From NCBI RefSeq assembly GCF_024355225.1, contig NZ_VCNH01000008.1, positions 744,001-808,000 on the forward strand: a stretch of 64,000 nucleotides of DNA, written 5' to 3'. The DNA is from Roseovarius sp. M141 (GTDB taxonomy: Bacteria; Pseudomonadota; Alphaproteobacteria; Rhodobacterales; Rhodobacteraceae). Below, one piece after another: positions 18,801-27,416 of the stretch (position 1 is the stretch's first letter; every line of letters begins with the position of its first letter). A program made the position numbers and the translations under genes. Under the pieces are notes generated by a model. It searched no databases. It had not been told where the DNA came from and worked only from the letters and a program-made list of their open reading frames with translations.

Positions 18801-18946
18801 TCAGCTCTGGCGCGGGGTCCGGCGGGCGTACCGCGATCGGTACCGGTGTTCTGTCGGGGACCATTTCTGCGACCGTTCTGGGCGTCCTGTTCGTGCCGCT
18901 GTTCTTTGCCGTGATCGCGCGCATGAGCCGTCGCAAGGATGGTTAA
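15845..18946 (+). CDS. RND multidrug efflux permease (AcrB/MexB-like, HAE1 family)
   Basis: 1033 residues, the standard length for the hydrophobe/amphiphile efflux family. MARFFIDRPIFAWVISIFIM is the typical first segment, and large periplasmic loops follow TM1 and TM7. The proton-relay Asp pair is in SIGLLVDDAIVVVENVER near residue 403. It is the proton-driven inner-membrane pump working with the adaptor 64 bp upstream. No TetR or MarR regulator lies next to the pair, and it is followed by a strong terminator. Confidence 0.95.
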   Translation: MARFFIDRPIFAWVISIFIMGVGILSIVTLPVAQYPEIAPPTVSVNASYPGASAETVANTVTQVIEQQMTGLDGLRYISSSSTSAGGASITLTFETGTDADIAQVQVQNKLAQASALLPEPVQRQGVTVQKSSSGFLMVIALIAENGDYDATDLGDYLSSNMLNELSRVDGVGNVQVFGAQYAMRIWLDPSKLAAFELTPADVVNAVRAQNAQISAGEFGSRPAVDGQVLNATITAQSLLTTPEDFRQIVIRAETDGGLVLVNDVARVELGAENYGTISRFNQQAASGLAISLASGANALDTARAVEARVEELAEFFPEGVEYVIPYDTTPFVEISIEEVVKTLIEAIILVFLVMYLFLQNLRATLIPTLAVPVVLLGTFGILSLLGYSINTLTMLAMVLSIGLLVDDAIVVVENVERIMEQEGLSPKEATRKSMGEITGALIGIAVVLSAVFVPMAFFPGSTGVIYKQFSVTIISAMFLSVIVALTLTPALCATLLQAKHTGATQRGPFGLFNRGFERLLGGYAGTVGWMVSRPVRMGIVYLAIVAVMVGLFLRTPEGFLPEEDQGIMFTLIQGPTGTTAEQTMDVLKQVENYYLTQESDMVESVFGVVGFSFAGQGQNLGLAFVRLKDWSEREEAALSVQALAGRAFGAFSQIKGAMVFPIVPPSVIELGNVSGFDFYVQARGGQTHEQLLQARNQMLGMAAESQLIASARPSGLEDAAQFNLDIDWRRAGAMGVSATDVGTLLSTAWAGTYVNDFVDEGRIKRVYVQGQADARSAPSDIEKWRVRNANGGLVPFSNFVTEGWAQGPQGVNRYNGVPSMQIQGSPAPGVSTGEAIAEIHRLAEQLPPGFQISLTGLSLEEQESGSKAPLLYALSLAAIFLALAALYESWSIPFAVMLAMPIGVLGALAGAYFGGFENGVFFQVGLLTVIGLTGKNAILIVEFARDKREAGETIFEAAVDAARQRFRPIIMTSMAFSLGVLPLVLSSGAGSGGRTAIGTGVLSGTISATVLGVLFVPLFFAVIARMSRRKDG

Positions 18947-18992
18947 AGCGGGGGCAGCGTGCCCATGATATATCGGGGTAGTGCCGATTTGA

Positions 18993-19034
18993 TGAGACAG
19001 CCGCCGATGCGATCATCGGCGGCTGTCTCATTTT
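18993..19034 (+). terminator. strong Rho-independent terminator of the RND operon
   Basis: Perfect 17-bp arms (18993-19009 and 19014-19030) with loop CGAT, followed by TTTT at 19031-19034. It begins 46 bp after the pump stop codon. On the other strand it also lies just beyond the end of the sugar operon, so it may serve both. Confidence 0.9.
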
Positions 19035-19089
19035 CTGGGGCAAGGCGGCGCGAAACGCGGCCTTGGAATTTGGGCCTCAAATGCCGGTA

Positions 19090-20256
19090 TCAGAACGCGG
19101 CGAGCTGCGTGATCGCTTCGTCTATGGGGTAGTGGTGGTTGCCGACGAACAGGCCGCGCGTATCCAGGTAATCGGCATTGGGCAGATCGCCGTGGATGTC
19201 GAAATTGAAATGCTTGACGATTTCCTTGCGGGCGAAATTGCCCGCGACGATGGGCCTGCATTCAAAGCCAAGCGCCTCAAGCCCGCGCACCACATCGGCG
19301 CGGCTGCCCGGCAGGTCGGGGCGCAGCATCAGGCTGAAGCCGAACCAGCTGCTGTGGCCGATTTCGCGCTGGATGGTGAATTTCGGATGGTCCTGCATCG
19401 CCGCTGTGAAGGCTGCGCCATTGGCGCGCCGCCCGGCGATCAGCCCGTCCAGCTTGGCCAGTTGCGCGATCCCCAGCGCGCCAGACATTTCCAGCGGGCG
19501 CAAGTTGTAGCCGGGCAGCACGAAGCGAAAGCTCTCCTCGAACGCGTCGTCGCTTTTGCTGCCGGTGACGTGGTTTTCCGCGGGCAGGTTGCGCGTCCAG
19601 CCATGGGCGCGCAAGGATAGCATGACATGGTACAGTTCTTCGTCGTCGGTCACGACAACGCCGCCCTCCATGGTCGAGATATGGTGGGAAAAGAAAGTCG
19701 AGAAGGTGCCCATGACGCCGAACGTGCCGCATTGGCGGCCGCCGAAGCGTGCGCCCATGGATTCGCAATTATCCTCGATCATGACGATATTGCGCCCGCC
19801 CGTAATCTGCGCGACGGCATCAAAATCATTGGGGTTGCCCAGCAGGTTGACCACCATCAGCGCGCGGGTGCGGTCCGTCACGGCGTCCTTGAGCGCGTCC
19901 AGATCGTAGTTCAACGTATCGAGGTCGATATCGACGAATTTCAGCTTCAGCCCGTATTGGTGCAGCGGGTAGTAAGTGGTGGACCACGACACCGCGGGCA
20001 CGATCACCTCGTCGCCGGGCGACAGTTTCAGATCGGGGTTTGACGTGTAGGCCAGCGCCGCCACCATCAGCAGGTTGGCCGACGATCCCGAATTGACCAT
20101 GACCGCGAATTTACTGCCGAAATGGGCGGCAAAGCGACGCTCGAACTCGGCGACCTCGGCGCCCATGGTGAAGCGGTCAGACGCGATGACGCGTTGCAGC
20201 GCGTCCTGTTCGGCGTGATCCCAGGACGATGTGGCAAGGGGGAAACGGGCGCTCAT
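19090..20256 (-). CDS. DegT-fold PLP enzyme, probable GDP-4-keto-6-deoxymannose 3-dehydratase (ColD-like)
   Basis: 388 residues. The fold is that of DegT/DnrJ/EryC1/StrS aminotransferases, but the residue that should be the Schiff-base Lys is His in FFSHHISTMEGG (His191/192). This is the hallmark of the 3-dehydratases ColD and RfbH, which remove the C3 hydroxyl instead of transaminating. The N-terminal PLATSSWD and C-terminal ECRPIVAGNF and GLFVGNH also fit ColD. The ATG at 20256 overlaps the stop of the epimerase gene (ATGA); the frame is open to 20358 but lies within that gene. With Gmd and an epimerase/reductase in the same operon, GDP-L-colitose is the expected product, for surface polysaccharide. 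An ordinary aminotransferase role is unlikely without the Lys. Confidence 0.85.
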   Translation of the reverse strand: MSARFPLATSSWDHAEQDALQRVIASDRFTMGAEVAEFERRFAAHFGSKFAVMVNSGSSANLLMVAALAYTSNPDLKLSPGDEVIVPAVSWSTTYYPLHQYGLKLKFVDIDLDTLNYDLDALKDAVTDRTRALMVVNLLGNPNDFDAVAQITGGRNIVMIEDNCESMGARFGGRQCGTFGVMGTFSTFFSHHISTMEGGVVVTDDEELYHVMLSLRAHGWTRNLPAENHVTGSKSDDAFEESFRFVLPGYNLRPLEMSGALGIAQLAKLDGLIAGRRANGAAFTAAMQDHPKFTIQREIGHSSWFGFSLMLRPDLPGSRADVVRGLEALGFECRPIVAGNFARKEIVKHFNFDIHGDLPNADYLDTRGLFVGNHHYPIDEAITQLAAF

Positions 20257-21188
20257 GAGGACTGCCTTTCGAGGAAGAATTGATAGGTGGCGGCCATGCC
20301 GGCGCGCAGGTCCGTCTGCGGTGCCCAGCCCCAGGCCTGCTGGCGCGACGTATCGCACAGCTTTTGCTTCATGCCGGTGGGTTTGGACAGGTCATGGGCG
20401 AATGTGCCCTGCCAGTCGACCACTTCGGCGGCGGCGCGGTAATAGTCGGTGACCGAATGGTCATGGCCCACGCCGACATTCATCAGATCGGGCAGGGCGT
20501 CCATATCGGCGGCGGCGCGCAGGACGGCATCCGCCAGATCGCCCGCATACATGAACTCGCGCCGCGCAGTGCCGTCGCCCCAGATGTCGACGGTGTCGTG
20601 GCCTGTCATCTGCGCCTCGTGCAGCTTGGCGATGACGGCGGGCACCATATGCGAGGTGGCGGCGTCGAAGCTGTCGTGCCGCCCGTAAAGGTTGCAGGGG
20701 ATCAGCGTTTTATACAGCAGATCGGGCGTTTCCGTGCGGATGTATTGGCAAAGGCGCAGCGCCATGATCTTGGCCAGCGCGTAGCCTTCGTTCGTCGGCT
20801 CCAGCGGACCGGTCAGAACGGCCTCTTCGGCCAGCGGACCCGGCGCGGCGCGCGGATAGATGCAGGTAGAGGCGAGGTTGATCAGATGCGGGACGTTTGC
20901 GGCGCGGGCCCCCATGATGACATTGCGCCCGATAGTGGTGTTGATGTCCAGAAAATCGACAGGATTTGCCATGTTGGCCTGGATGCCGCCGACCTTGCCC
21001 GCCGCATGGATGACGATATCGGGCTTCTCTGCCTGTAGATATGCGGCTGTCGCGGTGGCATCGGTCAGGTCCAAGTCGCGGCTGGAGGGCGCCAGAATGG
21101 TCCAGTCGGCGGCGCGCGGATGCTCGCGGATGTTGCTACCGACCATGCCGTTTCCACCGGTCAGCAACAGGGTGCCGCGGCGGCTCAT
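20253..21188 (-). CDS. GDP-sugar C5-epimerase/C4-reductase (ColC or GDP-L-fucose synthase type)
   Basis: 311-residue extended short-chain dehydrogenase. The Rossmann motif is [11 protein letters not shown] near residue 10, the Ser is in STCIYP near 105, and the catalytic Tyr-Lys pair is in YALAK near 135. GDP-L-fucose synthase and GDP-colitose synthase (ColC) belong to one family and cannot be separated by motif alone. The adjacent ColD-like dehydratase argues for the colitose variant. It overlaps gmd upstream and the dehydratase downstream by 4 bp each. Confidence 0.88.
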   Translation of the reverse strand: MSRRGTLLLTGGNGMVGSNIREHPRAADWTILAPSSRDLDLTDATATAAYLQAEKPDIVIHAAGKVGGIQANMANPVDFLDINTTIGRNVIMGARAANVPHLINLASTCIYPRAAPGPLAEEAVLTGPLEPTNEGYALAKIMALRLCQYIRTETPDLLYKTLIPCNLYGRHDSFDAATSHMVPAVIAKLHEAQMTGHDTVDIWGDGTARREFMYAGDLADAVLRAAADMDALPDLMNVGVGHDHSVTDYYRAAAEVVDWQGTFAHDLSKPTGMKQKLCDTSRQQAWGWAPQTDLRAGMAATYQFFLERQSS

Positions 21189-22300
21189 GCGTCGTGCCCG
21201 GGCGCGCTGTCATAGCCATGCGCGCTCAGCAGCGCCTGCCGGCGCGCGGCGCGCAGATCCTCGGCCACCATTTCGGCGCACATCTCGCGCGCGGTGATCT
21301 CTGGCTGCCAGCCCAGCTTGGCCTTGGCCTTGGACGGATCGCCCAGCAGCGTTTCCACCTCGGCGGGGCGGAAATAGCGCGGATCGATGCGCATCACCAC
21401 TTGGCCGGGTTTGAGGCCGGGCGCGTTGTCCCCGTCGATCTGCCGCACGATGGCGATCTCGTCCAGACCGGTCCCCTCAAACCCCAGCGTGACGCCCAGA
21501 TCGGCGGCTGCCCAGGTGATGAAATCGCGCACCGAATGTTGCACCCCGGTGGCGATCACGAAATCCTCGGGGGTGTCCTGTTGCAGCATCATCCACTGCA
21601 TGCGCACGTAATCCTTGGCATGGCCCCAGTCGCGCAAGGAATCGATATTGCCCATGTACAGCATATCCTCCAGCCCCTGCGCGATATTGGCCAGCCCGCG
21701 GGTGATCTTGCGGGTGACGAACGTCTCGCCCCGGCGCGGGCTTTCGTGGTTGAACAGAATGCCGTTGCAGGCATACATCCCGTAAGCCTCGCGGTAATTG
21801 ACGGCGATCCAGTAGGCGTAAAGTTTGGCCACGCCGTAGGGCGAGCGCGGGTGGAACGGCGTGGTTTCGGTCTGCGGCGTCTCCTGCACCAGTCCGTACA
21901 GCTCGGAGGTGGAGGCCTGATAGAACCGGCAGGTCTTTTCCATCCCCAGAAAGCGCATCGCCTCAAGCAGGCGCAGGGTGCCGATGGCATCGACATCGGC
22001 CGTATATTCCGGCGCCTCGAAGCTGACGGCGACATGGCTCTGCGCGCCCAGATTATAGATCTCGTCGGGCTGGATCTCGGACAGCAGGCGCGTCAGGTTC
22101 GATGTGTCGGTCAGATCGCCGTAATGCAGGCGGAAGCGCGGCTCTTCGTGAATATCGCGGAACAGATGATCAACCCGCTGGGTGTTGAAGGACGACGCGC
22201 GACGTTTCAGCCCGTGCACCTCATAGCCCTTGTCCAGCAGCAGCTCGACCAGATAAGAGCCATCCTGACCCGTGGTGCCGGTAACGAAAGCTGTCTTCAT
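21185..22300 (-). CDS. gmd: GDP-mannose 4,6-dehydratase
   Basis: 371-residue SDR enzyme converting GDP-D-mannose to GDP-4-keto-6-deoxy-D-mannose with bound NADP. Its motifs are [16 protein letters not shown] at the N-terminus, STSELYG near 130, and YGVAK (Tyr-Lys pair) near 155. Two ATG codons stand side by side (22303 and 22300); the second has the better spacing from GGAG. It is the first gene of the GDP-sugar operon. Confidence 0.95.
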   Translation of the reverse strand: MKTAFVTGTTGQDGSYLVELLLDKGYEVHGLKRRASSFNTQRVDHLFRDIHEEPRFRLHYGDLTDTSNLTRLLSEIQPDEIYNLGAQSHVAVSFEAPEYTADVDAIGTLRLLEAMRFLGMEKTCRFYQASTSELYGLVQETPQTETTPFHPRSPYGVAKLYAYWIAVNYREAYGMYACNGILFNHESPRRGETFVTRKITRGLANIAQGLEDMLYMGNIDSLRDWGHAKDYVRMQWMMLQQDTPEDFVIATGVQHSVRDFITWAAADLGVTLGFEGTGLDEIAIVRQIDGDNAPGLKPGQVVMRIDPRYFRPAEVETLLGDPSKAKAKLGWQPEITAREMCAEMVAEDLRAARRQALLSAHGYDSAPGHDA

Positions 22301-22439
22301 CATCGTCTCCGTTCAATATCCCGTTGGCCGACACGCAGATATACCGCGATGCCCCTTGCCGGGATAGGCCACCGGACAGGCCCATGCAAGGTGACAGGGC
22401 GGCGGGGTTGTCGCGCCGCAGGGAAGGTGATCCGGCACA

Positions 22440-23447
22440 TCAGACGCCGTAATAGTCCCGATACCAGTCGACGAAGCGCTGCACGCCGACCTGCACGGGC
22501 GTGCGCGGCAGCGGCCCGGTCAGCGCCTCCAACAGGCGGGCGTCGGCCCAGGTGGCAGGCACGTCGCCCGGCTGCATATCCATGAAGTGTTTTTCGGCTT
22601 TGCGCCCGGTCGCGGCCTCGATAGCGGCGACAAATTCCATCAACGGAACGGACATGCCGTTGCCGATATTCACCACACGCCATGGTGCGACGGGGGACAG
22701 GCTGTCATGGGCCACGGCCTGCGCGGGCGCGCGCGTCGGCGCGGCGTCGATCAGGCGGGTGATGCCGATAATCAGATCGTCGATATAGGTGAAATCGCGG
22801 CGCATGTCGCCGTGGTTGTAGATGTCGATGGGTGTGCCGCTCAGAATGGCCTTGGTAAATTTGAACAGCGCCATATCGGGGCGCCCCCACGGCCCATAGA
22901 CGGTGAAAAAGCGGAACATCGTCGTCGGCACGTCGTAGAGATGCGCATAGGAATGGGCCATCGCCTCGGTCGCCTTCTTGGTCGCGGCATAGAACGACAT
23001 CTGATGATCGGCCTTGTGCGTCTCGGCGTAGGGCATTTCCGTATTGGCGCCGAACACCGACGAGGTCGAGGCGATCAACAAATGCGCAGGCGGGGTGTTG
23101 CGCGCGGCCTCCAGCACGTCGAACGTGCCGATCAGGTTGGCCTCGACATAGCTGCGCGGCGCGTCGATCGAGTGGCGCACACCGGCCTGCGCGGCCAGGT
23201 GGATGATCGCGTCAAACTGTTCCTTGGCGACCAACGCGCTCATCAGGCCCGGCTCCTCCACGCGGGCCTCGATGGCGGTGAAATGCGGCGATTGCGCCAG
23301 CATCGCATGGCGGCGCTGTTTCAGGGTGACGTCATAGTAATCCGTCATCGCGTCCAGCCCGACCACCTGCCAGCCGTCTGCCAGCAGCCGCTGCGCCAGA
23401 TGGTAGCCGATAAAGCCTGCCGATCCCGTCACCAATGCCTTGCGCAT
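22440..23447 (-). CDS. UDP-glucuronate 4-epimerase-like NAD-dependent epimerase
   Basis: 335-residue SDR enzyme. TGSAGFIGYHLAQRLL is near the N-terminus, SSVFGAN near 120, and YAATKKATE carries the catalytic Tyr-Lys. The segments FRFFTVYGPWGRPDMA and RRDFTYIDD are typical of the bacterial UDP-GlcA epimerases that make UDP-galacturonate. The ATG at 23447 has AGGG 9 bases upstream; the open frame to 23510 overlaps the next gene's end and lacks family residues. It lies 139 bp upstream of gmd in the same direction, so they may or may not share a transcript. Confidence 0.88.
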   Translation of the reverse strand: MRKALVTGSAGFIGYHLAQRLLADGWQVVGLDAMTDYYDVTLKQRRHAMLAQSPHFTAIEARVEEPGLMSALVAKEQFDAIIHLAAQAGVRHSIDAPRSYVEANLIGTFDVLEAARNTPPAHLLIASTSSVFGANTEMPYAETHKADHQMSFYAATKKATEAMAHSYAHLYDVPTTMFRFFTVYGPWGRPDMALFKFTKAILSGTPIDIYNHGDMRRDFTYIDDLIIGITRLIDAAPTRAPAQAVAHDSLSPVAPWRVVNIGNGMSVPLMEFVAAIEAATGRKAEKHFMDMQPGDVPATWADARLLEALTGPLPRTPVQVGVQRFVDWYRDYYGV

Positions 23448-23506
23448 ACTGCCCATCCCTGCTGTTTGCCGCGTCGCACTGTCCTGTCCTGCCAAGGACC
23501 CTGAGG

Positions 23507-25354
23507 TCAAGCGCGATGTGCCGCCGAGCGCCGCAATGCGCCGCGCAGGGCGCGTGCCGCCAGCGGTTCCAGCAAGTGCGGATCGGTGGCAAAGCCCATA
23601 CGCGCCATCGCCTGCGTCTCCTGCGGGTGAGGCTGCGCGAGAATCGAGGCGATCAGCAGGCGGGCCATCTGCCCCTTGCTGACGGCCGCTGTTTTCAGCC
23701 GGTCCAGCGCGGGCAGAAGGGCGCGTTCGGTATGGTCGAAATCGGTTCCCAGCGGAAAATCAGGCAAAATGTTACCGCGCCAAGGCGCCAGCCATGCGGC
23801 CACGCGGTCTGGCGTATTATGGCGATGCGCGTGGGGCAGCCGCCAGTCGCGGTTCAGCTTGCCCGCCTTTTGCGCTTCGGCAATCAGTTGATTTTGGAAC
23901 CTGCTGTCGGCGATGGCGATCATGCGTTTGATCACCTCTTCATCGGTCTGGCCGCGCAGATCGGCGGTGCCGTATTCGGTCACGACGATATCGCGCATGT
24001 GGCGCGGCACGGTCACGACCGGCGTTGTCCATGCGATGTTCGACGTTACCTTGCCCGCGGCGCTGCGCGTTGCCGACAGGGTGACGATGGCGCGCGCGCC
24101 CTCCAGCGCAAAGGCCTGCTGAAAGAAATCGAACTGCCCGCCGACGCCGCTGACCACCTGTCCGGGCCTGGCGGAATCCGACATGATGTCGCCCAGCACG
24201 CTGGCCTGCATCGCCCCGTTGACGAACCGGGCATGCACGCGCGCGGCCCGCTTGGCTGCCTCATCGCCGTAGAGCGCGTTGGTATAGCTGACCGGCATCA
24301 TCGCGATCTTCGCGCGCTGCGCCGGTGGCATGTCACGCAGGCGCTGATACATATCCCGCGTTTCGACGAAAAAACCGGCGTGGATGACGGCGCCCTCCAC
24401 CTCGCGGCGCAGGATGCCCGCCTCGAACAGGGCGATCAGCCCGCCGACCAGCATTTCGGTGACCGCATACAGCCCGACCTTGAATGGGCCGACTTCGTTG
24501 CCGTCCAGCGAAAAGGGCGATGCGTGCCAAACCTCGTCCAGTTTGCCCGCCTCGCGCAGCAGAAGCGCGTTCGCCACCGCATCGCCTATCGCCCCGATCC
24601 CGATTTGAAGCGTCCCGCCATCCCGGATCAACCGCGAGACATGCAACCCGATGGCGTGCTGCACCTCCGATACGGGCCGACGCACGGCGGAAAAGAGGCC
24701 GTAGGGCGCTTTGGGCCGCAGCTTCATCGCCAGTTCGTCCATCTCCATCTCCAGCACCGCCGCGCCCAGCATGAACGGCATCTCGTCCGACACCTCGCCC
24801 ACGGCGATGAAATCCATCCGGCCCGCTGTGCGAAAGGCGAACAGATCAGCGGAAATGTCCGTATTGCATGCCATGCTCAGCCGACCGCCCTCTTCGGCGA
24901 ACAGCTGCGCCACCACGTTGGGGCGCTGCGCGATCAGCACGTCACGCGCATGGGTGTAGTTGGCCGAGATATAGCGGCGCTGCGCATAGTCATTGCCCAG
25001 CCAGTCACCGGCTTGAAAGAAGAACTCCGACACGGTGATGTTACCGGGCAGCGTGCCATCCCGGATCAGCTCCGCATAATGCAGGCCGGGATAGGCGCCG
25101 AACAGACGGTCCAGCGCAGGCTCCAGAAACCGCCGCTGCATGTCACCCTCAGGACGCGGACGGCTGAGCGTGAGGGCGGTGAAGATCGACAGACGCAGCG
25201 ACGGGTCCGCCGCCGCGGCGCGGGTCAGCGCGTTGACGATGCTGATCGGCTTGCCCAGCCCCAAGGGCAGCGCCAGCCGGACCTCGCCCCCGGTCGCCGC
25301 AAAGATGGCCTGCGCCATGTCATCGGCACAGGCGTAGACCTCGGGCCTAGCCAA
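23507..25354 (-). CDS. acetyl-CoA hydrolase/transferase family protein
   Basis: About 615 residues of the acetyl-CoA hydrolase / CoA-transferase family. N-terminal and C-terminal CoA-transferase halves are recognisable, e.g. GGTLQIGIGAIGDAVANALL in the middle and VVSGVGGQFDFFQQAF followed by VVTEYGTADLRGQT in the C-terminal half. No ATG is well placed. The best start is TTG 25354, just inside the stop of the fadJ-like gene, with GGGATGG upstream; an earlier in-frame start at 25405 would overlap fadJ by 59 bp. It is the last gene of the beta-oxidation operon and may recycle CoA from acyl-CoA products. It is longer than the 500-residue enzymes of acetate metabolism. Confidence 0.83.
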   Translation of the reverse strand: MARPEVYACADDMAQAIFAATGGEVRLALPLGLGKPISIVNALTRAAAADPSLRLSIFTALTLSRPRPEGDMQRRFLEPALDRLFGAYPGLHYAELIRDGTLPGNITVSEFFFQAGDWLGNDYAQRRYISANYTHARDVLIAQRPNVVAQLFAEEGGRLSMACNTDISADLFAFRTAGRMDFIAVGEVSDEMPFMLGAAVLEMEMDELAMKLRPKAPYGLFSAVRRPVSEVQHAIGLHVSRLIRDGGTLQIGIGAIGDAVANALLLREAGKLDEVWHASPFSLDGNEVGPFKVGLYAVTEMLVGGLIALFEAGILRREVEGAVIHAGFFVETRDMYQRLRDMPPAQRAKIAMMPVSYTNALYGDEAAKRAARVHARFVNGAMQASVLGDIMSDSARPGQVVSGVGGQFDFFQQAFALEGARAIVTLSATRSAAGKVTSNIAWTTPVVTVPRHMRDIVVTEYGTADLRGQTDEEVIKRMIAIADSRFQNQLIAEAQKAGKLNRDWRLPHAHRHNTPDRVAAWLAPWRGNILPDFPLGTDFDHTERALLPALDRLKTAAVSKGQMARLLIASILAQPHPQETQAMARMGFATDPHLLEPLAARALRGALRRSAAHRA

Positions 25355-27416
25355 GCGTCTGCCATCCCGGATCGGGCGCAAACCGCGGCCCGTGCGCCTG
25401 CTCAAGCTCTTTCAACCGGCGCACAACCTCATCGATACCGCGCGCGCGCGCATACTGCATCGGCCCGCCCCGGAACGGCGCCCAGCCGGTGGCGAAAATC
25501 ATCGCCGCGTCGATATCGTCCTCGGCCGCGACCACGCCCCGGCGCAATACCTCGACGCAGGCGTCCAGCATCGGCAGGATCAGCCGGTCGGTCAGATCGT
25601 CGGGGCCATTTTCCTCGCTATGGGGGTGAGGGGTGCCGTCTGACCAGTCGTAGAACCCGCGACCCGCCTTTTTGCCCGTCTCGCCGGCGGCAACCTTGTC
25701 GCGCAGGGTCTGCGATATCGGCGCCATCGGTTTGTCCAGACCCTCAGCAAGGCTTTCGGCGACATGCAGGCCGATATCCAGCCCTACCTGATCGGCCAGC
25801 GTGACAGGCCCCATCGGCATGCCGAACCGCAATGCGGCGCTGTCGATCGCTTCCTTGGGCACGCCTTCGTCCATCAGCGCCATCGCCTCCATCAGGTAGG
25901 GCGTCAGCGCGCGGTTGACGAGGAAGCCGGGGTAGTCGTCCACATGCACCGGCAGTTTCCTGATCGCGCCGCAGAAGGCGGCGAGGCGACTGGCGGTGTT
26001 TTGGGACGTGTCCGGGCCTTTCACCACCTCGACAAGGTCGATTTTCGAGACCGGGTTGAAAAAGTGCAGCCCGGCGAATTGTGCCGCATCGGGTGCGTGC
26101 GTGCTCAGCTCGTCAACCGACAGGCTGGACGTGTTGCTGGCCAGTATCGCGCCCTCTTTCATGCGCGAACACAGCGCCTCAAAGATCTTCTGCTTGATCT
26201 CCACCGTCTCCGGACCGGCCTCGATGATCAGATCGGCGGCGGGGATGCCATACCCCTCGGGGTCGGGCATCAGCCGGTCCAGCGCGTCACGCTTTTCGAT
26301 ACTGCCGAGGTGTTTGGAGTCGCATATCTCGCCCGCCAGCTTGATCGCCCGCCCCAGAGCCTGAGCCGAGGTGTCGCCCAGCGTCACCCGCTTGCCCCGG
26401 ATCGCGGCCATGGCCGCGATCTCGGCGCCCATGGCGCCTGCGCCGATGACATGGACATGGGCGATACCATCCTCGCCCTTGGCATTGCCGCGCAGCCGCT
26501 GGCGCAGGAAGAACGCGCGTTGCAGGTTCTTTGACGTGTCGGTCTGAAGCAGCTGGCCGAACGACGCGATTTCGGCCTTTTGCATCGCGGCTGGGTCGTC
26601 GCCATGCTCCTCCCACAGATCGATCAGGGCATGGGGGGCCGGATAATGCACCTTCGGCGCCTTCTTCTCGGTCTGGCTGCGCATCTGCCGCGCCGCATAG
26701 CTGCGCGCGGTGCCAAGCGAAAATGCCCGCGCCTTCAGCCCTTGTTCATGCTCCTCCAGATCGCCGTTCGCGGCGGCCTGCACGGCGGCGGCGACGTGGC
26801 GCTCCTCGACCACGGTATCCAGCAGGCCGAGTGCCTTGGCTTTTTTGGTATGCGCGGACTTGCCGGTCAGCATCAGGGTCATCGCCTCGACCGGGTCGAT
26901 CAAAGCCACCGAGCGGAACGTACCGCCCAGCCCCGGATGCAGGCCCAGCTGCACCTCGGGAAAGGCAAAGGACGCGCCGCGCACCCCGATGCGCATGTCG
27001 CAGGCCAGTGCCAATTCGAACCCGCCACCCAACGCCGCGCCATGCACGACGCAGATCGTGGGGCAGGCCAGCGCAGCAAGCCGGTCAAGCACCGCGTGCC
27101 CCTCGCGCAGCAGGGTTTCGGGATCGCTGGCGACGTCCTTGAATTCAGAGATATCGGCGCCTGCGGCAAACCCGGACTCCTTGGCCGAGCGGATCACCAG
27201 CGCCTTGGGCAGGTCCGCCTCGGCGGCGGCCAGATGCTGGTTCAGTTCTTCCAGCACCTTGCGGGAAATGACGTTCGTGCCGCTGTCCTCGCAATCCATT
27301 GCCAGCCACAGGATGCCGACCGCGTCCCGCCCGATGCGCCAGTTGCCGACCCGGTCGCCCGCGCCGCCCATTTCGCGCAGTTCGGCGCCCAGAAAATCCA
27401 TCACGACACCGCTCAT
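25347..27416 (-). CDS. fadJ: bifunctional enoyl-CoA hydratase / 3-hydroxyacyl-CoA dehydrogenase (FadJ/FadB-like)
   Basis: 689 residues. The N-terminal crotonase domain (about 20-200) has AAGADISEF and GAALGGGFELALACD, which form the oxyanion hole. The central NAD-binding domain (about 300-480) has HVIGAGAMGAEIA. Two C-terminal 3-hydroxyacyl-CoA dehydrogenase domains follow, with FFNPVSKIDLVEVV and YPGFLVNRAL. It performs steps two and three of fatty-acid beta-oxidation. The ATG at 27416 overlaps the thiolase stop by 4 bp. Confidence 0.93.
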   Translation of the reverse strand: MSGVVMDFLGAELREMGGAGDRVGNWRIGRDAVGILWLAMDCEDSGTNVISRKVLEELNQHLAAAEADLPKALVIRSAKESGFAAGADISEFKDVASDPETLLREGHAVLDRLAALACPTICVVHGAALGGGFELALACDMRIGVRGASFAFPEVQLGLHPGLGGTFRSVALIDPVEAMTLMLTGKSAHTKKAKALGLLDTVVEERHVAAAVQAAANGDLEEHEQGLKARAFSLGTARSYAARQMRSQTEKKAPKVHYPAPHALIDLWEEHGDDPAAMQKAEIASFGQLLQTDTSKNLQRAFFLRQRLRGNAKGEDGIAHVHVIGAGAMGAEIAAMAAIRGKRVTLGDTSAQALGRAIKLAGEICDSKHLGSIEKRDALDRLMPDPEGYGIPAADLIIEAGPETVEIKQKIFEALCSRMKEGAILASNTSSLSVDELSTHAPDAAQFAGLHFFNPVSKIDLVEVVKGPDTSQNTASRLAAFCGAIRKLPVHVDDYPGFLVNRALTPYLMEAMALMDEGVPKEAIDSAALRFGMPMGPVTLADQVGLDIGLHVAESLAEGLDKPMAPISQTLRDKVAAGETGKKAGRGFYDWSDGTPHPHSEENGPDDLTDRLILPMLDACVEVLRRGVVAAEDDIDAAMIFATGWAPFRGGPMQYARARGIDEVVRRLKELEQAHGPRFAPDPGWQTLG

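Noticed and set aside
23435-25804. 789-residue plus-strand open frame antisense to the CoA hydrolase gene
   Set aside because: Shadow of a GC-rich gene on the minus strand; no domain or start signal.
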